Positions 23,123 through 35,509 of a stretch of DNA of 64,000 nt are shown here, piece after piece. The translations under genes were made by a program, and so were the position numbers. The notes beneath the pieces were generated by a model. That model was not told where the DNA came from, did no database searches, and saw only the letters and a list, made by a program, of their open reading frames with translations. The first letter of the stretch is position 1, and every line of letters begins with the position of its first letter. Source of the stretch: Phellopilus nigrolimitatus (taxonomy: Eukaryota; Basidiomycota; Agaricomycetes; Hymenochaetales; Hymenochaetaceae); the NCBI GenBank assembly GCA_021029095.1, contig JAJOHG010000003.1, positions 682,001 to 746,000 on the forward strand, written 5' to 3'.

Positions 23123-24764
23123 ATGACCAACGCACCCTATGCGCCGCTCGACAACTATGGAAAGTCCCGTTATGACTATGAATCCCACTCCGTCGATGCT
23201 AAGATAGTCGTCATGGGCAACACCGGTGCGCTCCTCATTTCTTGCCTTTGTGCCTTTGTGCGCTCGGCGTCGGTACTAACATCGTGCCCGACTGTTGCCG
23301 TTCTGTTACAGGCGTTGGCAAGACGAGCCTATTGCAACGATACACGCAGAACAAGTTCGACCCCAAGAACACCACCTCAACCACAGGCGCCTTTTTCGTG
23401 ACCAAGAAGGTCTACGTCGACGGGCTCAAGGTTCGCCTACAACTATGGGACACCGCAGGCCAGGAGCGTTTCCGCAGCATGGTGCGTACCCGTCGTCCCC
23501 ATTGCATCCCTCTGATCCCATGGAACGCCGCGCCGCTGACCCGAACTGTCTATTCGCTTCGCGTCCCTGACAGGCTCCTATGTACTATCGCGGAGCGAAC
23601 GCCGCTTTGCTGTTGTACGATATCACCAACTCCGCGACGTTTGACGACGTCCGTGGGTGGCTCGAAGGTACGCGCGCCCCTCTCTTGTCCCTGCTATCGT
23701 GCATTCCATCTCATCAGTTGTCCCCGTTTCATTTGATTATCCCCACTACTCCACATATTACAACAATCAAACCTCATTGCATTTGCTCATTCGTCCGTCC
23801 GTCTAGAACTGAAAAAGAACTGCTCCTCCGACTTAATCATCTACATCGTGGGCTCGAAAGCCGACCTCAACCGCCACCGTCAAGTGACCTCGGACCGTGT
23901 CCGTCTATCCCTTACACGATGGTTTCCCCCACCTCGGCCGCCTTCTCCTCCAGCGCCTCCACCTCCACAAGCCTCGACGCTTTCTTACATTCGTCCACGT
24001 TTTACCTCATTTACGACCTCACGCTCTATACCACCGAGCTCATTAGCCCCTAAAGCACTAGATGACAATGCCTTATCGCGACCATCCGAGCTACGACGCT
24101 CCACGACCGCCTTCCCACGAGTGACAGCCAATTGGACGTTCGGAAACGGACAGGCGGCCACGGACGGACCACTCAGACGTGCAAATTCGACGAATGCAAC
24201 GGGTTCGCCGCACCGGCAGAAGATGCTAGAACGCGATCGGGAGAGACCGCCTCAGCCGATGACGAACTCGCGCTTCGCAAGCCATTTTGGTCTGCAGGCT
24301 GGCAAGGGCGCTTACTCGGACGGTCTAGACGGGAGCAGCAACAGCGTGCCTGAAGAAGACGAGGATGACGATGGCGGAGACGACCGGGAGTGGGGTTTAG
24401 AGAAGGGCATGAGTCTCTTCGAGGTGTCCGCGAAGGATGACTACGGTAAGTCTATAACCTACTGTCGCTTAATGATTCCGTTCTGACGTCAACCGCTTGC
24501 TCGTCGCGCGTTCTCTTCTTCCTAATAATGCGCCCTTACATATATTACCACCATAATCCTTAACTAGGTGTTAAAAACCTCTTTGACGCACTGATATCTG
24601 CGATCATTCAGCGCAAGGACTCGATCGAGCAGGAGAACGAGCTAAAGAAACGCGACAGCGTGATGCTTGCACCCATGATGACGCCGGCGTGGTCGGCGCA
24701 GGCAGACGAGGAAGAGAAAGCGCAGCGGAACGCGAGCAGGCCGTGGAGCTGCTGTCAGTTATAA
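23123..24764 (+). CDS. Rab-family GTPase with a large insertion
   Basis: This is a small GTPase of membrane traffic, closest by eye to the Rab5/21/22 group. The model joins 23123-23225, 23312-23481, 23574-23667, 23807-24445 and 24568-24764; it encodes about 400 residues, where Rabs usually have 200-220. Visible motifs are G1 GNTGVGKTS (split by intron 1), switch I TTGAFF, G3 [12 protein letters not shown], the Rab block [16 protein letters not shown]4 VGSKADL and G5 EVSAKDD. The C-terminus is WSCCQL, so the last four residues form a CaaX-like prenylation box. G4 has Ser in place of the usual Asn of NKxD. Between G4 and G5 sit roughly 185 residues, Pro/Ser-rich then Asp/Glu-rich, instead of about 30. 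They are encoded in the same exon as G4 and G5, without splice sites that would remove them neatly. Confidence 0.92.
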
Positions 24765-27225
24765 CATGCTGGTGCTGTGGCTTTCTTGGATTTTTTTTTT
24801 GTCTGGCTTTTCTTGTTATTTTCTGAATTTATCTCTAGTCTCCTTTCGGGAGCTGTTGTCTATCTGATAACGTCCTCCTTTTTGCCCTTCTTATCAGCGC
24901 TTGTCTTTCCTCCCCTTCAGGCAAACATCTTGGAGAAGTTAACAAAACATATTGGGATCTTGCGCGGTTACTCTGCTCATTTTCTCGTGTCTTTTCTTCT
25001 ATCCACTTCGCACCTGCGTATTTTGGACTGCCGCTCTCATCCCAATCACCCCATGTCGGCTGACCCTTTGTTATCTTGTGCATTATGATATCCTGCAGAA
25101 TCCCAGCATGCCCACTATACAATGCCCACTATCAAAGCATCGCCCATTACCCTCGCCCACCAACCCTTATTCTCATCTCCCTCCACCCGCCTCCGTATGA
25201 CCTGATTTCTTTGCTTCTCACAGATATATATTTTTCTTCTCTCTTGCCCTTCTACCCCATGATCCTATGACTCTTCACGTTCTGTATACCCTACCGCAAC
25301 TGCATTCTGCATTCTGCAAATCTGCAATTCCCGCATACTGCTATCTCTTCTCTTAGTTTCTCATGCTGCATCTTCCGCCCTCCTCTATTCTTCTTTTCGT
25401 CCGTTTCTCCTCCGTCTCTCCATCTCTGCAGTCTCTATAAGCCTGGACTCTCTCTTTCTCCTACCTTATTCCGTTTCTTCTCTCTTCTCCCTCTCTTCTC
25501 AAGGACTGAAAGCTTCGACGGCTCGGTGTCGATGTTTTGGATTTATATATATAAGTAACGCGCGCTTTGCTGTCTATAATAATTATATGACCCGTGTCGT
25601 GATTTGGCGTATCAAATTGAAGAGCTGATTGTTGGGCAGCTGATGTAGGAGAGGAAGTCGAAGTGGTCAACGCGGTGATAAGCAATAGCATGACTCATGA
25701 GGTCCGTATGCATCCCGCTCGGCAAAGAAGAGGACCGACACACGGGCTGAAGTGCACATACAGGCGCCGAGGTACGGGTGAGCTTCCTGTCGCATTTATC
25801 GGGCGCGTCTCCTCAAGGGGTGCGTCTTCTTGAGGACAGCGAGAATCAGCGAATGCCGAAGCCGCAAATTCCCACATGGAGTTCGATGGGAGTTCCCTAT
25901 CAAGCCACTCATCAGTAGTTTTGACTTCAAGGAACTTCGCACAGTCCGAAAGATCGTTCTCGGGGAGTTGCTTTGTACGTTTTGGCCGGAGCAATGTTAG
26001 ACCCTCTTCGAAGCCTCTTGGCACGCGCACTCTGGGGAAGAGAGATGCCTCGCAGCTAGAGGAGGTTTTCCAGCAGATGAAATAAGAGAAGCAACCGTGT
26101 GAGAGCCAGCGTCCTGTCGGGGAAGACAAGTGAAAAAGAGGAAGGCAAATAGTCTAGCTCACGTGCCAAGGGCATCGCGAATTTGAAGTCACGATTGTAG
26201 CATTCCTAAGTCGAGCACACCATCTGGCGTACCCACTGAAGATGGACTGAGACGTTTGCGACCATTTCCGGTCAAAATGAAGGTCAAAGTTGGCGCCGAG
26301 ATAAACGAAGCTAGGATGCAGCCACTGTGATAACAACACAGAAGATTTTGGATCCGCTCCCCCAGAGCTTCTTTGAGGAGATAAGCTAGCTATCGATGAA
26401 AGGATGACGATAACATGAGTAGAAACAAGAAACAACAGAGAGTGAGCACAGCCCCTTTCGAGACAAGTTTCGGCATGAACGGTGCCAGCCACATCTGCTC
26501 TCTTCCAAAACAGTTGAGACGGGTTAGCACTAAAGCTACATGTCGCAAGTAAAGGTACACTCGCGACAAGAGAGCGTGTAGATTTTCCCATTTGCACAAG
26601 GGAGCAAGTCCAGCTGGAACGCGGCGGACGGCACAATCGGAGCTGCCGCGCAGGTACTTAAGTACTAATTTGAACGTAGGCTCTGGAAACAGTGAAGTAC
26701 CGATAAGAGAGGTATACGCAGCAGTTTCTCAGAGGATTATCATAGAGGTATCCAGGCTATGAGCGTGAAGCTGATAGGTGGTTAACAGCAGGGGAAGGAG
26801 GCCGGGCTGGCATGTGAGACGCGTTCCGTTTGAGACGCGACCAGAGCGTGTTCAAAGTCCGACAAGAGAGATCGTCCCTGCCTGTTACGGATGTGGTCGG
26901 CGACGACCTTCGCAGTGAGGATATATCAGTTGCGTTGTTGATAGGAATGGGCGAACGGTTGTGATGATACGGTACTGCTTGACTTTTTTTTTCATTTTTG
27001 CTATTAAATTATCCTTCGAAGGACAGTCAAACCAAGTCTCATATCAGAATATGTATACAGTTTTCCACATACAACGTACGGTTTATGGATAACTTTTCCT
27101 CTTCTCTCTTTTGTTTCATATGGAGCTTCCATACAGTAGCCAGTTACGGACAGTAATACAATCTGACGAGTTTTACAGCGGAAAGATTTGCCACATACTA
27201 TCCCAAACTGGAAATTGTTATTACG
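24765..27225. other. Gene-poor region, pyrimidine-rich at left
   Basis: At 24780-25510 the plus strand is strikingly C/T-rich. Minus-strand open frames at 25695-26129 (144 codons) and 26154-26636 (160 codons) exist, but they carry no domain I recognise and compete with open frames in other phases. A fast-evolving or lineage-specific gene on the minus strand cannot be excluded. I call none. Confidence 0.4.
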
Positions 27226-27227
27226 TA

Positions 27228-27247
27228 CCGTCATGGACCGGTCCTTG
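27228..27247 (+). repeat. Left terminal inverted repeat
   Basis: This 20-bp sequence matches the reverse complement of 27997-28016 without mismatch. The outward bases cgTA/TAcg extend the symmetry to 24 bp, and imperfect matches continue about 15 bp inward. Confidence 0.85.
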
Positions 27248-27996
27248 CAACACCACCATTCCTTGTAACACGCCATTTAATTTGACTCAACAACACCTTC
27301 CTCAGCTCAAATTAGTGCACAAAAATCATCTTTTCATCTAAATACCCTACTACAAAAAAATATGGTGTAAAATGGTCTACAATTAATGAAGCTATGGGTG
27401 AAATAAGCGTGAGAAGGTACTAGAACTGAGTGGTGCAAAATGTTTCCAGTCTTATGCACTCGTAAAACCTTTCTTTATGCTAAAAAAAATGTATTTACTG
27501 TTAACACAATAGTATCAATGTCCTTGCAAAATTTCAAGTCAAATGGATAAGTATACAGTTGTGTAAAAACTCAGGAAAGTTGTGAGTGGCGCTCTTTGCA
27601 ATTGTGACACTTGTGTCACAGACTTGTCATGTCACAGACTTTCCGTGCCATGTCTCATTGCAGTTCAATTGCTCGCTTCTGCCTATTCCCAAGCCAGAGC
27701 TTCCGAAAGATATTGAGGATGATTTGGAAGCAAATTGACATTAAAAATGTCACCCGGGATGTGAGCAGCAGCTCAAATCCCGAGTGAAGATAGCGTGGGA
27801 AAGTTGTGTTGCAAGGAGTGGTGATGGGCCGTTTCGGAGTCAAACTGTATGCGCTTCATAACCCATTTGTTCCTTGCTTTTATCACTCGAAATTTTGTGC
27901 AGATAGGCCTGAGTAGCATAGCTTTATAATGGTATTTTTTTTTTGAGAAATTTTCATTATATAATTGTGTAAAAAGCAAAATAAAATGTGCTGTTT

Positions 27997-28016
27997 CAAG
28001 GACCGGTCCATGACGG
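27997..28016 (-). repeat. Right terminal inverted repeat
   Basis: This is the inverted partner of 27228-27247. Its outer end lies 115 bp from the RBX1 start codon. Confidence 0.85.
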
Positions 28017-28131
28017 TACGCGACCGGTGCAGTTACCTGCATATGCGGCGCGCGCTTCTCTTTACTCAGTCTTCGACGTCGTCCCAATCGCAGCCCGTCT
28101 CACTCTCCCTAAACCTCGAGCATTGAATACA

Positions 28132-28927
<796 letters not shown>

Positions 28928-29615
28928 AGGGTTGACTTTTCTAATATCTGTTCTACTACACTCTGGCTACGTACCGCTGCTGGGAGATGCGAGTACGGTG
29001 TACAATATGAATGTTTACTTATCTTCCATGATTTGCAAGCCGTTGTTCTACGCATCTGTGGCGGACTGTCGCGTCCTTCTGTCCTCAAGAGTCACTTCAT
29101 TGAGTCAAAGGCCTGTTTCGAATCTTGAGAGGCATCAGCAAACTGATAAATTTCTTGGCGTTTTTGACTGTATGAGGTACGGTGATCTCTGGCCTTTTCT
29201 ATTGTGCGCATGGTATGTCAGTCGCAAGTCTCCTTCTGTTTATCATTGTAGCCCCTTCGACTAAGCAAGTTGCACCTCGTTGCCAGTCCCAAAGGAGAAG
29301 AGGCACAGATGAGCACTGAATTAAAAAGCGTAATCAGTTTCTTCTTGCTTCCCTCTCAGATAGAACGAGGGATAACATTGAACTAGCTACTAGTATTACT
29401 TCGACGTGTCATTTTTTGAGCTTCAAGTAAAGCGTTGTAATCCTGTACTTTCCGCCTCACGATCGCATAATAAAGTAGCCGTAGTCCAAACTTAATATTT
29501 AATCTCGGCAACATATCTCACATTTTAAAAACCCTCATGAAATCCATTCAGTCATCAATTAGCCAACGGCAGACAAAAGAGAAACCAGAACATTCGAAGT
29601 ATCCGAGCCATGTAT
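28928..29615. other. Convergent intergenic region
   Basis: This is 690 bp between the convergent RBX1 and CstF-64 genes. Overlapping frames on both strands have no recognisable content. I see nothing else in it. Confidence 0.4.
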
Positions 29616-31239
29616 TCAGTTTGTCGGGTTGAAAACTCCCGCGAACTGCCTTTTCTGTCGGTGTGCGTCAGTAACGCGCCTAGGTGATGATATAGAATAC
29701 GAACTAGTTCTACGATGGCGTCTTTTTCATGCTGAGGCAGTTTATCAATCTGCTCGGGTGTCAACGCGAGGACTTGCATCAACATATCCTATTCGAAAAG
29801 TTCAGCAAGTCAGTCATTCCAGGTATTTTCAGGAAGCTCACTCTGGACGCTTGGTCGATGTTGGGCGGAAAGTTAGGCTGGGGAATCACCGGTGCTGCCG
29901 CCACCGGCGTCGGTACTGGAGGAACAGCCGCCATGGGCTGCGATTGCTGGGACGACGGTTGCTGGTAATATGGTGGCGGCGGTCCAATAGGCGGTTGCTG
30001 GATATGTTGCGAGAACGGCGGGTACGGCAACGGGATGGTAGGTGCCTGGCCCATCATCGGCGGCACAAGGGAAGGCGGCACAGCCTGGGGAGGAACCTGC
30101 GGCGGAATTCCATTGGTGGCACCATTTGCGTGTGTTGCAGCCAGCATTCGCTTCACACTGAATTGAGTATTCCTAATTCAGGCAATGTCCAATCGACATA
30201 CTAACCTGTAAAATTGCTGGATCGACGATTTTGTTCATAAACAGTGCTTGGAAGAGGGCATGCGCGAGCTGCGGGTGGGCGACCAAGAGTATCCGTGCTT
30301 GCTCGGGATGGTTTATGACAAATGCCTATAATATAGGATCACACATCTCAAAGTAAATCAGACGCCCTTGCGAGTTTCGAGACGTTGGCTCCACCTTCGT
30401 TTGCGCCAATACTTCTGTCAATTGTCCTGGATTCATCGTTCCTAATTGGTTGCTGATGGCGTCCAGAGCTGTTGTGCCCGGAGCAAGAGGCACACCTCGA
30501 GGCAAAGATTTTAAGAAATGGCCGGGGTCATTTCTCGGTGGCGGCGATGGGTAATCATCGTCATTGCGTTCACGCTTTTCACGCTCTCTCCATTGAGCTC
30601 TCGTCTCACCGCCGTCGATGAGCTCACCATGGACGGTCGTTTTGCCTTCCAAGAACGGGTCTGAGTCGGCGAGGTCAATGCGAAGAGGACGCCCGCCGAC
30701 GTCGGTATTATTCAGGTTTCGGACAGCGGAAGCGGCAGTCTCATGGTCTGATGGTAGGCGCCAAATGGGAATCGCGAAGATAATTTAATGCCGGCAATTG
30801 GGATATGTTTCAATCACGAACGAAATCATGCAATGTCGGACGGTTAGAAACGACTCTGTCATTGAATTAGTATAATGGTCAGAATATCTACCCGCAAACT
30901 CGCAAAACCCATATCCTCTGGGTTTTCCCGTCTCCCTGTCGAACACCAGTCTGCGGATACAAATCGCATCACGACTGTCTTCAGCGCGAAGCCATCAACC
31001 ATTGGAAACATCCTATGAACGTTACCTGAACCCAATGACCTGTCCTACGGATCTGAATACTTCGATGAGTTGTTCCTAGAATAAGCTGACAGTCAGATAC
31101 AGGCGAAAACGGGACGACAAGATAGAAGCACACCTCTCCCATATTGTATGGGACATTTCCGACTGGTGTTTTCGTTTGTGTCAAATGACGAATGAGAAAT
31201 TCAAGACAATGTCTGCATACCGAAGACCACTTTGCTCAT
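29616..31239 (-). CDS. RNA15: Cleavage stimulation factor 64 kDa-like protein (RNA15)
   Basis: CstF-64/Rna15 binds the GU/U-rich element downstream of poly(A) sites during pre-mRNA 3' processing. It starts at the ATG at 31239 with a 19-nt exon (31221-31239). An RRM follows: VGNVPYNMGEEQLIEVFRSV with RNP2, then KPRGYGFCEF as RNP1. Next come the hinge region that binds CstF-77 (LAPGTTALDAISNQLGTMNP, INHPEQARILLVAHPQLAHA), a Pro/Gln-rich linker (29780-30156) and the C-terminal three-helix domain LALTPEQIDKLPQHEKDAIV. The last exon (29616-29654) adds KRQFAGVFNPTN and the stop. All three family modules are in the expected order, so identity is firm. Confidence 0.94.
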
Positions 31240-31690
31240 GTCCAACAACTATGTATAAGTATCGTGAAGAGATGGTACGAGTTGAGTGACGAGTAACAAG
31301 TGGCACGAACGGAGTAGCGAGATGTCACGGCTATATCCGAGGGCGTTCTCACCACGTGATTGAGTTCCTGCATAAGGAGAGTTGTTACCTGTATTGAGCT
31401 TGTTGAGGGGCCCCATCTGCTATAAATATTTGTTCGTTGATGCAAGACTATAAAGCCACTTACTTTCCCTTATGCGCTTCTGTGGAGAGCCGTCATGACG
31501 ACCAGCTGGACTCTTCCAGCATTTTCTTTCCGCGACGCGATGCTATTAGATGTCGCAGGCGCGCTAGTAAGACCGACCTTTATTCTTCGTATACATGCAT
31601 TGACTGTCTTGGAAGCTCGTACACGGAATTTACAACAGATGCGAAGTTGATCCTTCCAATGCTTTCACGACGTTTTTCCTGCTCGTCGGC
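31240..31690. other. Divergent promoter region, RNA15 / P450
   Basis: This 450-bp stretch lies between divergent start codons and should carry both promoters. It includes a TATAAATATT near 31421, about 270 bp before the P450 ATG. No gene is seen. Confidence 0.4.
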
Positions 31691-33672
31691 ATGCCTTCGA
31701 TTGCGACCACTTTCCTAAGCTCTCACTATACGTCGACGCTTCCTGCCGTGGTCGCGTCGTTCTCCGTATTTTATGTCACTTTGCTTTCGTCAATTGTGAT
31801 TTATCGCATCAGCTTTCTGCATCCTCTCGCAAATTATCCAGGACCGTTTCTTGCAAAAATCTCAAAGTTTCACGGCATGTGGAAAATGTCGAGTGGTAAA
31901 AACCACATTTACCACTATGATCTTCACAAGAGGTACGGACCGTTTGTACGCGTAGGTATGTCTTCGAAATTGTGAGTAAACACGAGGTTCCTGTATACTT
32001 ACAGATTGTAGGCCCAAATGAACTCTCAATTGTCGACGCGAGTTCAATTTCCTCGATATTAGGAGCTGAGGGACTGCCCAAGGGTCCCAGTAAGATGATC
32101 TTGTTTATGGGAACACTTAAATAGCTAAAGGAATAATATGCTCAGTGTGGGATGCACGCAGAAGCCCACAGGGACCCAGAAGCCTTATCGCTATTCGAGA
32201 TGTGCACGAACATGCCCGTCGAAGGAAGCCGTGGAACCGAGCGTTCAACACGACATCTGTGAAAGGGTATGAGCCAATCGTTGTGAAACGGGCTCTACAA
32301 CTGGTAGAGGAACTGGAGAAGCGGTCGCAGACGAAAGGGAGCTATAATGTCTCTTCGGTTGATCTGGCGGAATGGATGGGATATTTCACGCAAGCGTTTG
32401 TTATCAAAATATCAACTTCATACTGAAGGTTTTTTATTCAGGTTCGATTTCATGGGAGACATGGCATTTGGAGGCGGGTTTGAGACTATGCGTGATGGAG
32501 TTGAGAACGTTGGTCTCTGGCACGCCTTGGAAAGCGGAATAATGTACGTTCCTGGCTTCCAACTTTCACGTCCTCTTTTCCCTGAAAACAATTGTAGAAC
32601 TCTTTCGTTGATCCAACACATCCCTTGGGTCCTTCACGTTCTTTTCAAAATTCCCGGATCAACGAAAAACATCATTCGCCTTCGACAGCTTTGCGCAGAA
32701 GCGGTCATAAAGCGAAAGAAGGACGGATCATCTTCCAGAGATCTTTTCCATCACCTCGTGAGCCTTCCCGATTATTTAAATCATTCGTCAAAAAAGATAA
32801 CGTTCGCATTAGATTGATGAAGAGGGTATTGAGAAGGAAGCACCAACAGACGCACAAATCATGTCTGACGGTCTTTTAGCTATCGTCGCCGGCTCAGACA
32901 CGACAGCAACCGTACTGAGCGGGCTGTTCTATCATCTACTTCAGCATCCAGAAGACTACAGGCGCCTTCAGAAAGAAGTAGATGAGAGTTTCCCGCACGG
33001 CGAAGCTGACCCGTTTGATGCGGCAAAATTGTCTGAAATGATATTTCTAAATGCGGTGATGTTAGCAAGCTCTTTCCTGCACTCTAAAGGAAAGGAACGC
33101 TCATTTTATCTCTGAAGCAACGAGGCTTTGCGCGTCAGTCCTCCCGCGAATATCTTGCAACGTGGAACAACAGTGGACACTGGAGGGAGATGGCTTGGGA
33201 AAAAGTGAAATACCTCGTCTCTTTGACAGAGACAGGGGTTCATTAGCTCATCATCTCTTTCAGCTTCGTTCCAGAGGGAACGGCCATAGACGTGCCCATT
33301 TACACACTGTTCCGCGACCCACGCTACTTTTCTCCAGCGCCGGAAGAGTTCTGGCCTGATCGCTGGCTCCAGTCTAGTGCAAAGAAGCGCACGCCAAAAC
33401 AAGAATTTAACGAAAATGCAACAGCAGGTTCAGCACAGTCCGACGGCGCAATGAATGCAGCCGCGTTCATCCCATTCTCGTATGGCCCAGTGAATTGCGC
33501 GGGACGAAATCTTGCGCTCGTCGAGATGCGTATGGTAGTCGCTCTGCTTATACAACGTTTTGAGATGCGCCTCGAAGATGGATATGATCCAAGAGACTGG
33601 GACAAGGCATTGGAAGATCGGTTTGTTATGAAAATTGGGAAGCTTCCAGTTGTACTTAAAGCAAGGGCTTAA
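31691..33672 (+). CDS. Cytochrome P450 monooxygenase
   Basis: This is a haem-thiolate monooxygenase, presumably anchored in the endoplasmic reticulum. The N-terminus carries one hydrophobic helix (about residues 17-38), then a Pro/Gly hinge (LANYPGPFLAKI). About eight exons follow. Family marks in order are WNRAFNTTSVKGYEP (helix C region), the I-helix LLAIVAGSDTTATVLSG, the K-helix ExxR as NEALRVSPPAN, the PxRW-type block FWPDRW, and the haem loop FIPFSYGPVNCAGRNLALVE with its Cys ligand. The C-terminus DRFVMKIGKLPVVLKARA ends at the TAA at 33670. I cannot give a CYP family or substrate. No other biosynthetic genes adjoin, so it is probably not part of a metabolite cluster. Confidence 0.93.
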
Positions 33673-34065
33673 TCCTCCGCGATTTTTTATACTCAAACTT
33701 TCGGACTTTTCTGTATTTTTTTGTGTATGACTGCGTTTTCTTGGCCGAACTCATTAAATACAGCTGAGTTCTTTCTGTGCGTGTTTGCGATAGAAAGTAA
33801 AGTGAGAAAAAAGGTCAAATTGTTTTGCCAGAAAGTATGTGCCTCCTTATTCTTTGTTTTGCTGAATGTTAGTCGCGTACATGTAATGTTTAAACAGGTG
33901 TCTTGTATACGATTGTTGCAAAACAACTCACTCCGAAGATATATTTGGAATGAGGCGCACCAAATATGTATAGAAGAAGCGTCGATCTCTTTGCATTTCT
34001 CTTCAGCTTTCTTCCAAGGCGACGTTTTGGAACATACTTTCCGCGTCGATACCCACTCTCGTGAG
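33673..34065. other. P450 / RRP46 intergenic region
   Basis: This 390-bp AT-rich tandem spacer holds the P450 3' end and the RRP46 promoter. Nothing else is seen. Confidence 0.4.
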
Positions 34066-35044
34066 ATGAGCTACCACCAGCGCTCAGACGGGCGGCTTCC
34101 AAATGAGATAAGAGAAGTGTCGGTGGTGTTCGATGGACTCGACGGCGTGGACGGTTCAGCACGATTCGGATTCGGTGCGTCGCAGCCTGGTTAAATGCTT
34201 ACAATCTCGACTCAGAGAGCTTTAGGCGAAACGAAGGCACTCGCCTCCGTGTCGGGGCCCATCGAGGTGCGACTCGCGGTCGAACAAGCGTCGAAGGCGA
34301 CGTTTGAGGTCCTCATACGGCCGCTCGCCGGTCTGGCTGGTACGCACTGCGGACACCAGTACAAATATCGCCGAAGCCGACGCGCTAAAATGCTATACAT
34401 GACACGCAGGAACGGACTCGAAGGCACTCGCATCCGCGCTCCGCAGCGCGCTGCTGCCAAGCACGGTCCTCACGAACGACCCGCGCACGCTCATACAGCT
34501 CGTCGCGCAGTCGCTCACGCCGCTCCCCGCACGCAGCGTGCGCGGCGCGTCCGCAGCCGCCTCGCTCCTCCGCACCCACCCCGCGCTCGTCGCCGCGCTC
34601 ATCAACGCCTCCGCGCTCGCGCTCCTCAACGCGTCGTCATTCCCGCTGCGCGGTGTCGTGTGCGCAGCCGCCGTGGGCCGCGCGCGTGGCTCCCGCGTGC
34701 TGCTGGTGGACCCGGCTGAGGACGAGCTCGCCGTACTCGACGGTGGGGGCACATTTGCATTCCTCGTATCGGGCGGGCGGGCAGGTGCAGACGTGGACGC
34801 GCTGCGCCTGAAAGCGGAGCTGGTGTGGTCGAACTGGAGCGCGGCGCCGTTCGACGAGGACGAGCTGGTGCAGGCAGCGGCGCTCGCGCGGGCGGGCGCG
34901 CTAAGCGTATGGCAACACATGAAAGAGGCTGTGGCGCTCGTCGTTCATGGGCCCCGAGAGATGCCAGGTTTTCTCAGTGCGAAGGGGAAGGGCAAAGAAA
35001 CACAACCGACATCTGTGGACGACGATACGATGGAAATATCTTGA
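34066..35044 (+). CDS. RRP46: Exosome complex component RRP46
   Basis: Rrp46 is one of six RNase PH-like ring subunits of the RNA exosome; in eukaryotes it is structural rather than catalytic. The model joins 34066-34174, 34226-34339 and 34410-35044, giving 285 residues. It begins MSYHQRSDGRLPNEIREVSV and continues with GSARFGFGETKALASVSGPI, the strand-helix start of the RNase PH fold. SVLVDPAEDE-like strands (RVLLVDPAEDELAVLDGGG) and a C-terminal helix then follow, with a basic/acidic tail (KGKGKETQ). It is longer than the yeast protein because of the Ala-rich middle and the tail. Exon 3 is very GC-rich, unlike its surroundings. Confidence 0.88.
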
Positions 35045-35509
35045 CCGCGAGGAGGAAAAAAAGAAGTAATCTGCGATAACGGCACACACAATTCTTGGGT
35101 CGACAGACGCGTTGGTGCTGCATCTGCTCCGAAAACGGGTTGAGTGACTCCGACCCCGGCGTCAAATTATTAAATGACTGTGGTGGCAGATGAACTGCAC
35201 GAAGGTCATCATCAGGGACTTTGCCAACAGCACGGTTCTCGTATTGGTTGAACTGCTACGATGCAAACAGAGCACTACGGTTTACAGAACAAAATAGGAC
35301 AGGGTGAAGGCGAAGTCTGTCCTATTTGACTTAGATTACAGAAAGAAAAGGCAAAAAAAGCTGCTCGGCCAATACCAGAAAAAGTAACGAATACTGCCCT
35401 AATAAACTTTTGATGTCCACAAATGTAACACGTAACAGAAAACGGTGGCAAGATACAGCAAATGCATGACAGCACGGGGGAGCAAGAGAGAATGAAAGCC
35501 TAAGGGTGC
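35045..35509. other. Convergent intergenic region
   Basis: This is 465 bp between the convergent RRP46 and ENP1 genes. I see no coding or structural signal beyond presumed 3' untranslated sequence. Confidence 0.4.

Larger units (their letters stand above)
27228..28016. mobile_element. TIR element with TA target duplication, non-autonomous
   Basis: A 20-bp perfect terminal inverted repeat starts at 27228 (CCGTCATGGACCGGTCCTTG), and its exact reverse complement ends at 28016. A TA dinucleotide directly abuts each end (27226-27227 and 28017-28018), as for elements that insert at TA. The interior is AT-rich and has no transposase-like frame. A CCTTGYAACAC motif occurs twice just inside the left end (27243 and 27261) and once inverted near 27815. 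This arrangement suggests subterminal transposase sites. At 789 bp with no coding capacity, it looks like a MITE-like derivative of a Tc1/mariner-type or related DNA transposon. The superfamily is inferred from TA alone. Confidence 0.75.

Noticed and set aside
25695..26636. Two minus-strand frames of 144 and 160 codons as genes
   Set aside because: No domain, no start context or splice pattern that favours them, and other frames over the same bases are equally open.
33721..34065. N-terminal extension of RRP46 in the open frame upstream of 34066
   Set aside because: The upstream frame is AT-rich and dissimilar to the family; MSYHQRSDGR at 34066 matches where the family begins.
31240..35044. 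A secondary-metabolite gene cluster around the P450
   Set aside because: Its neighbours are RNA15 and RRP46, both housekeeping genes; there is no synthase, transporter or cluster regulator nearby.
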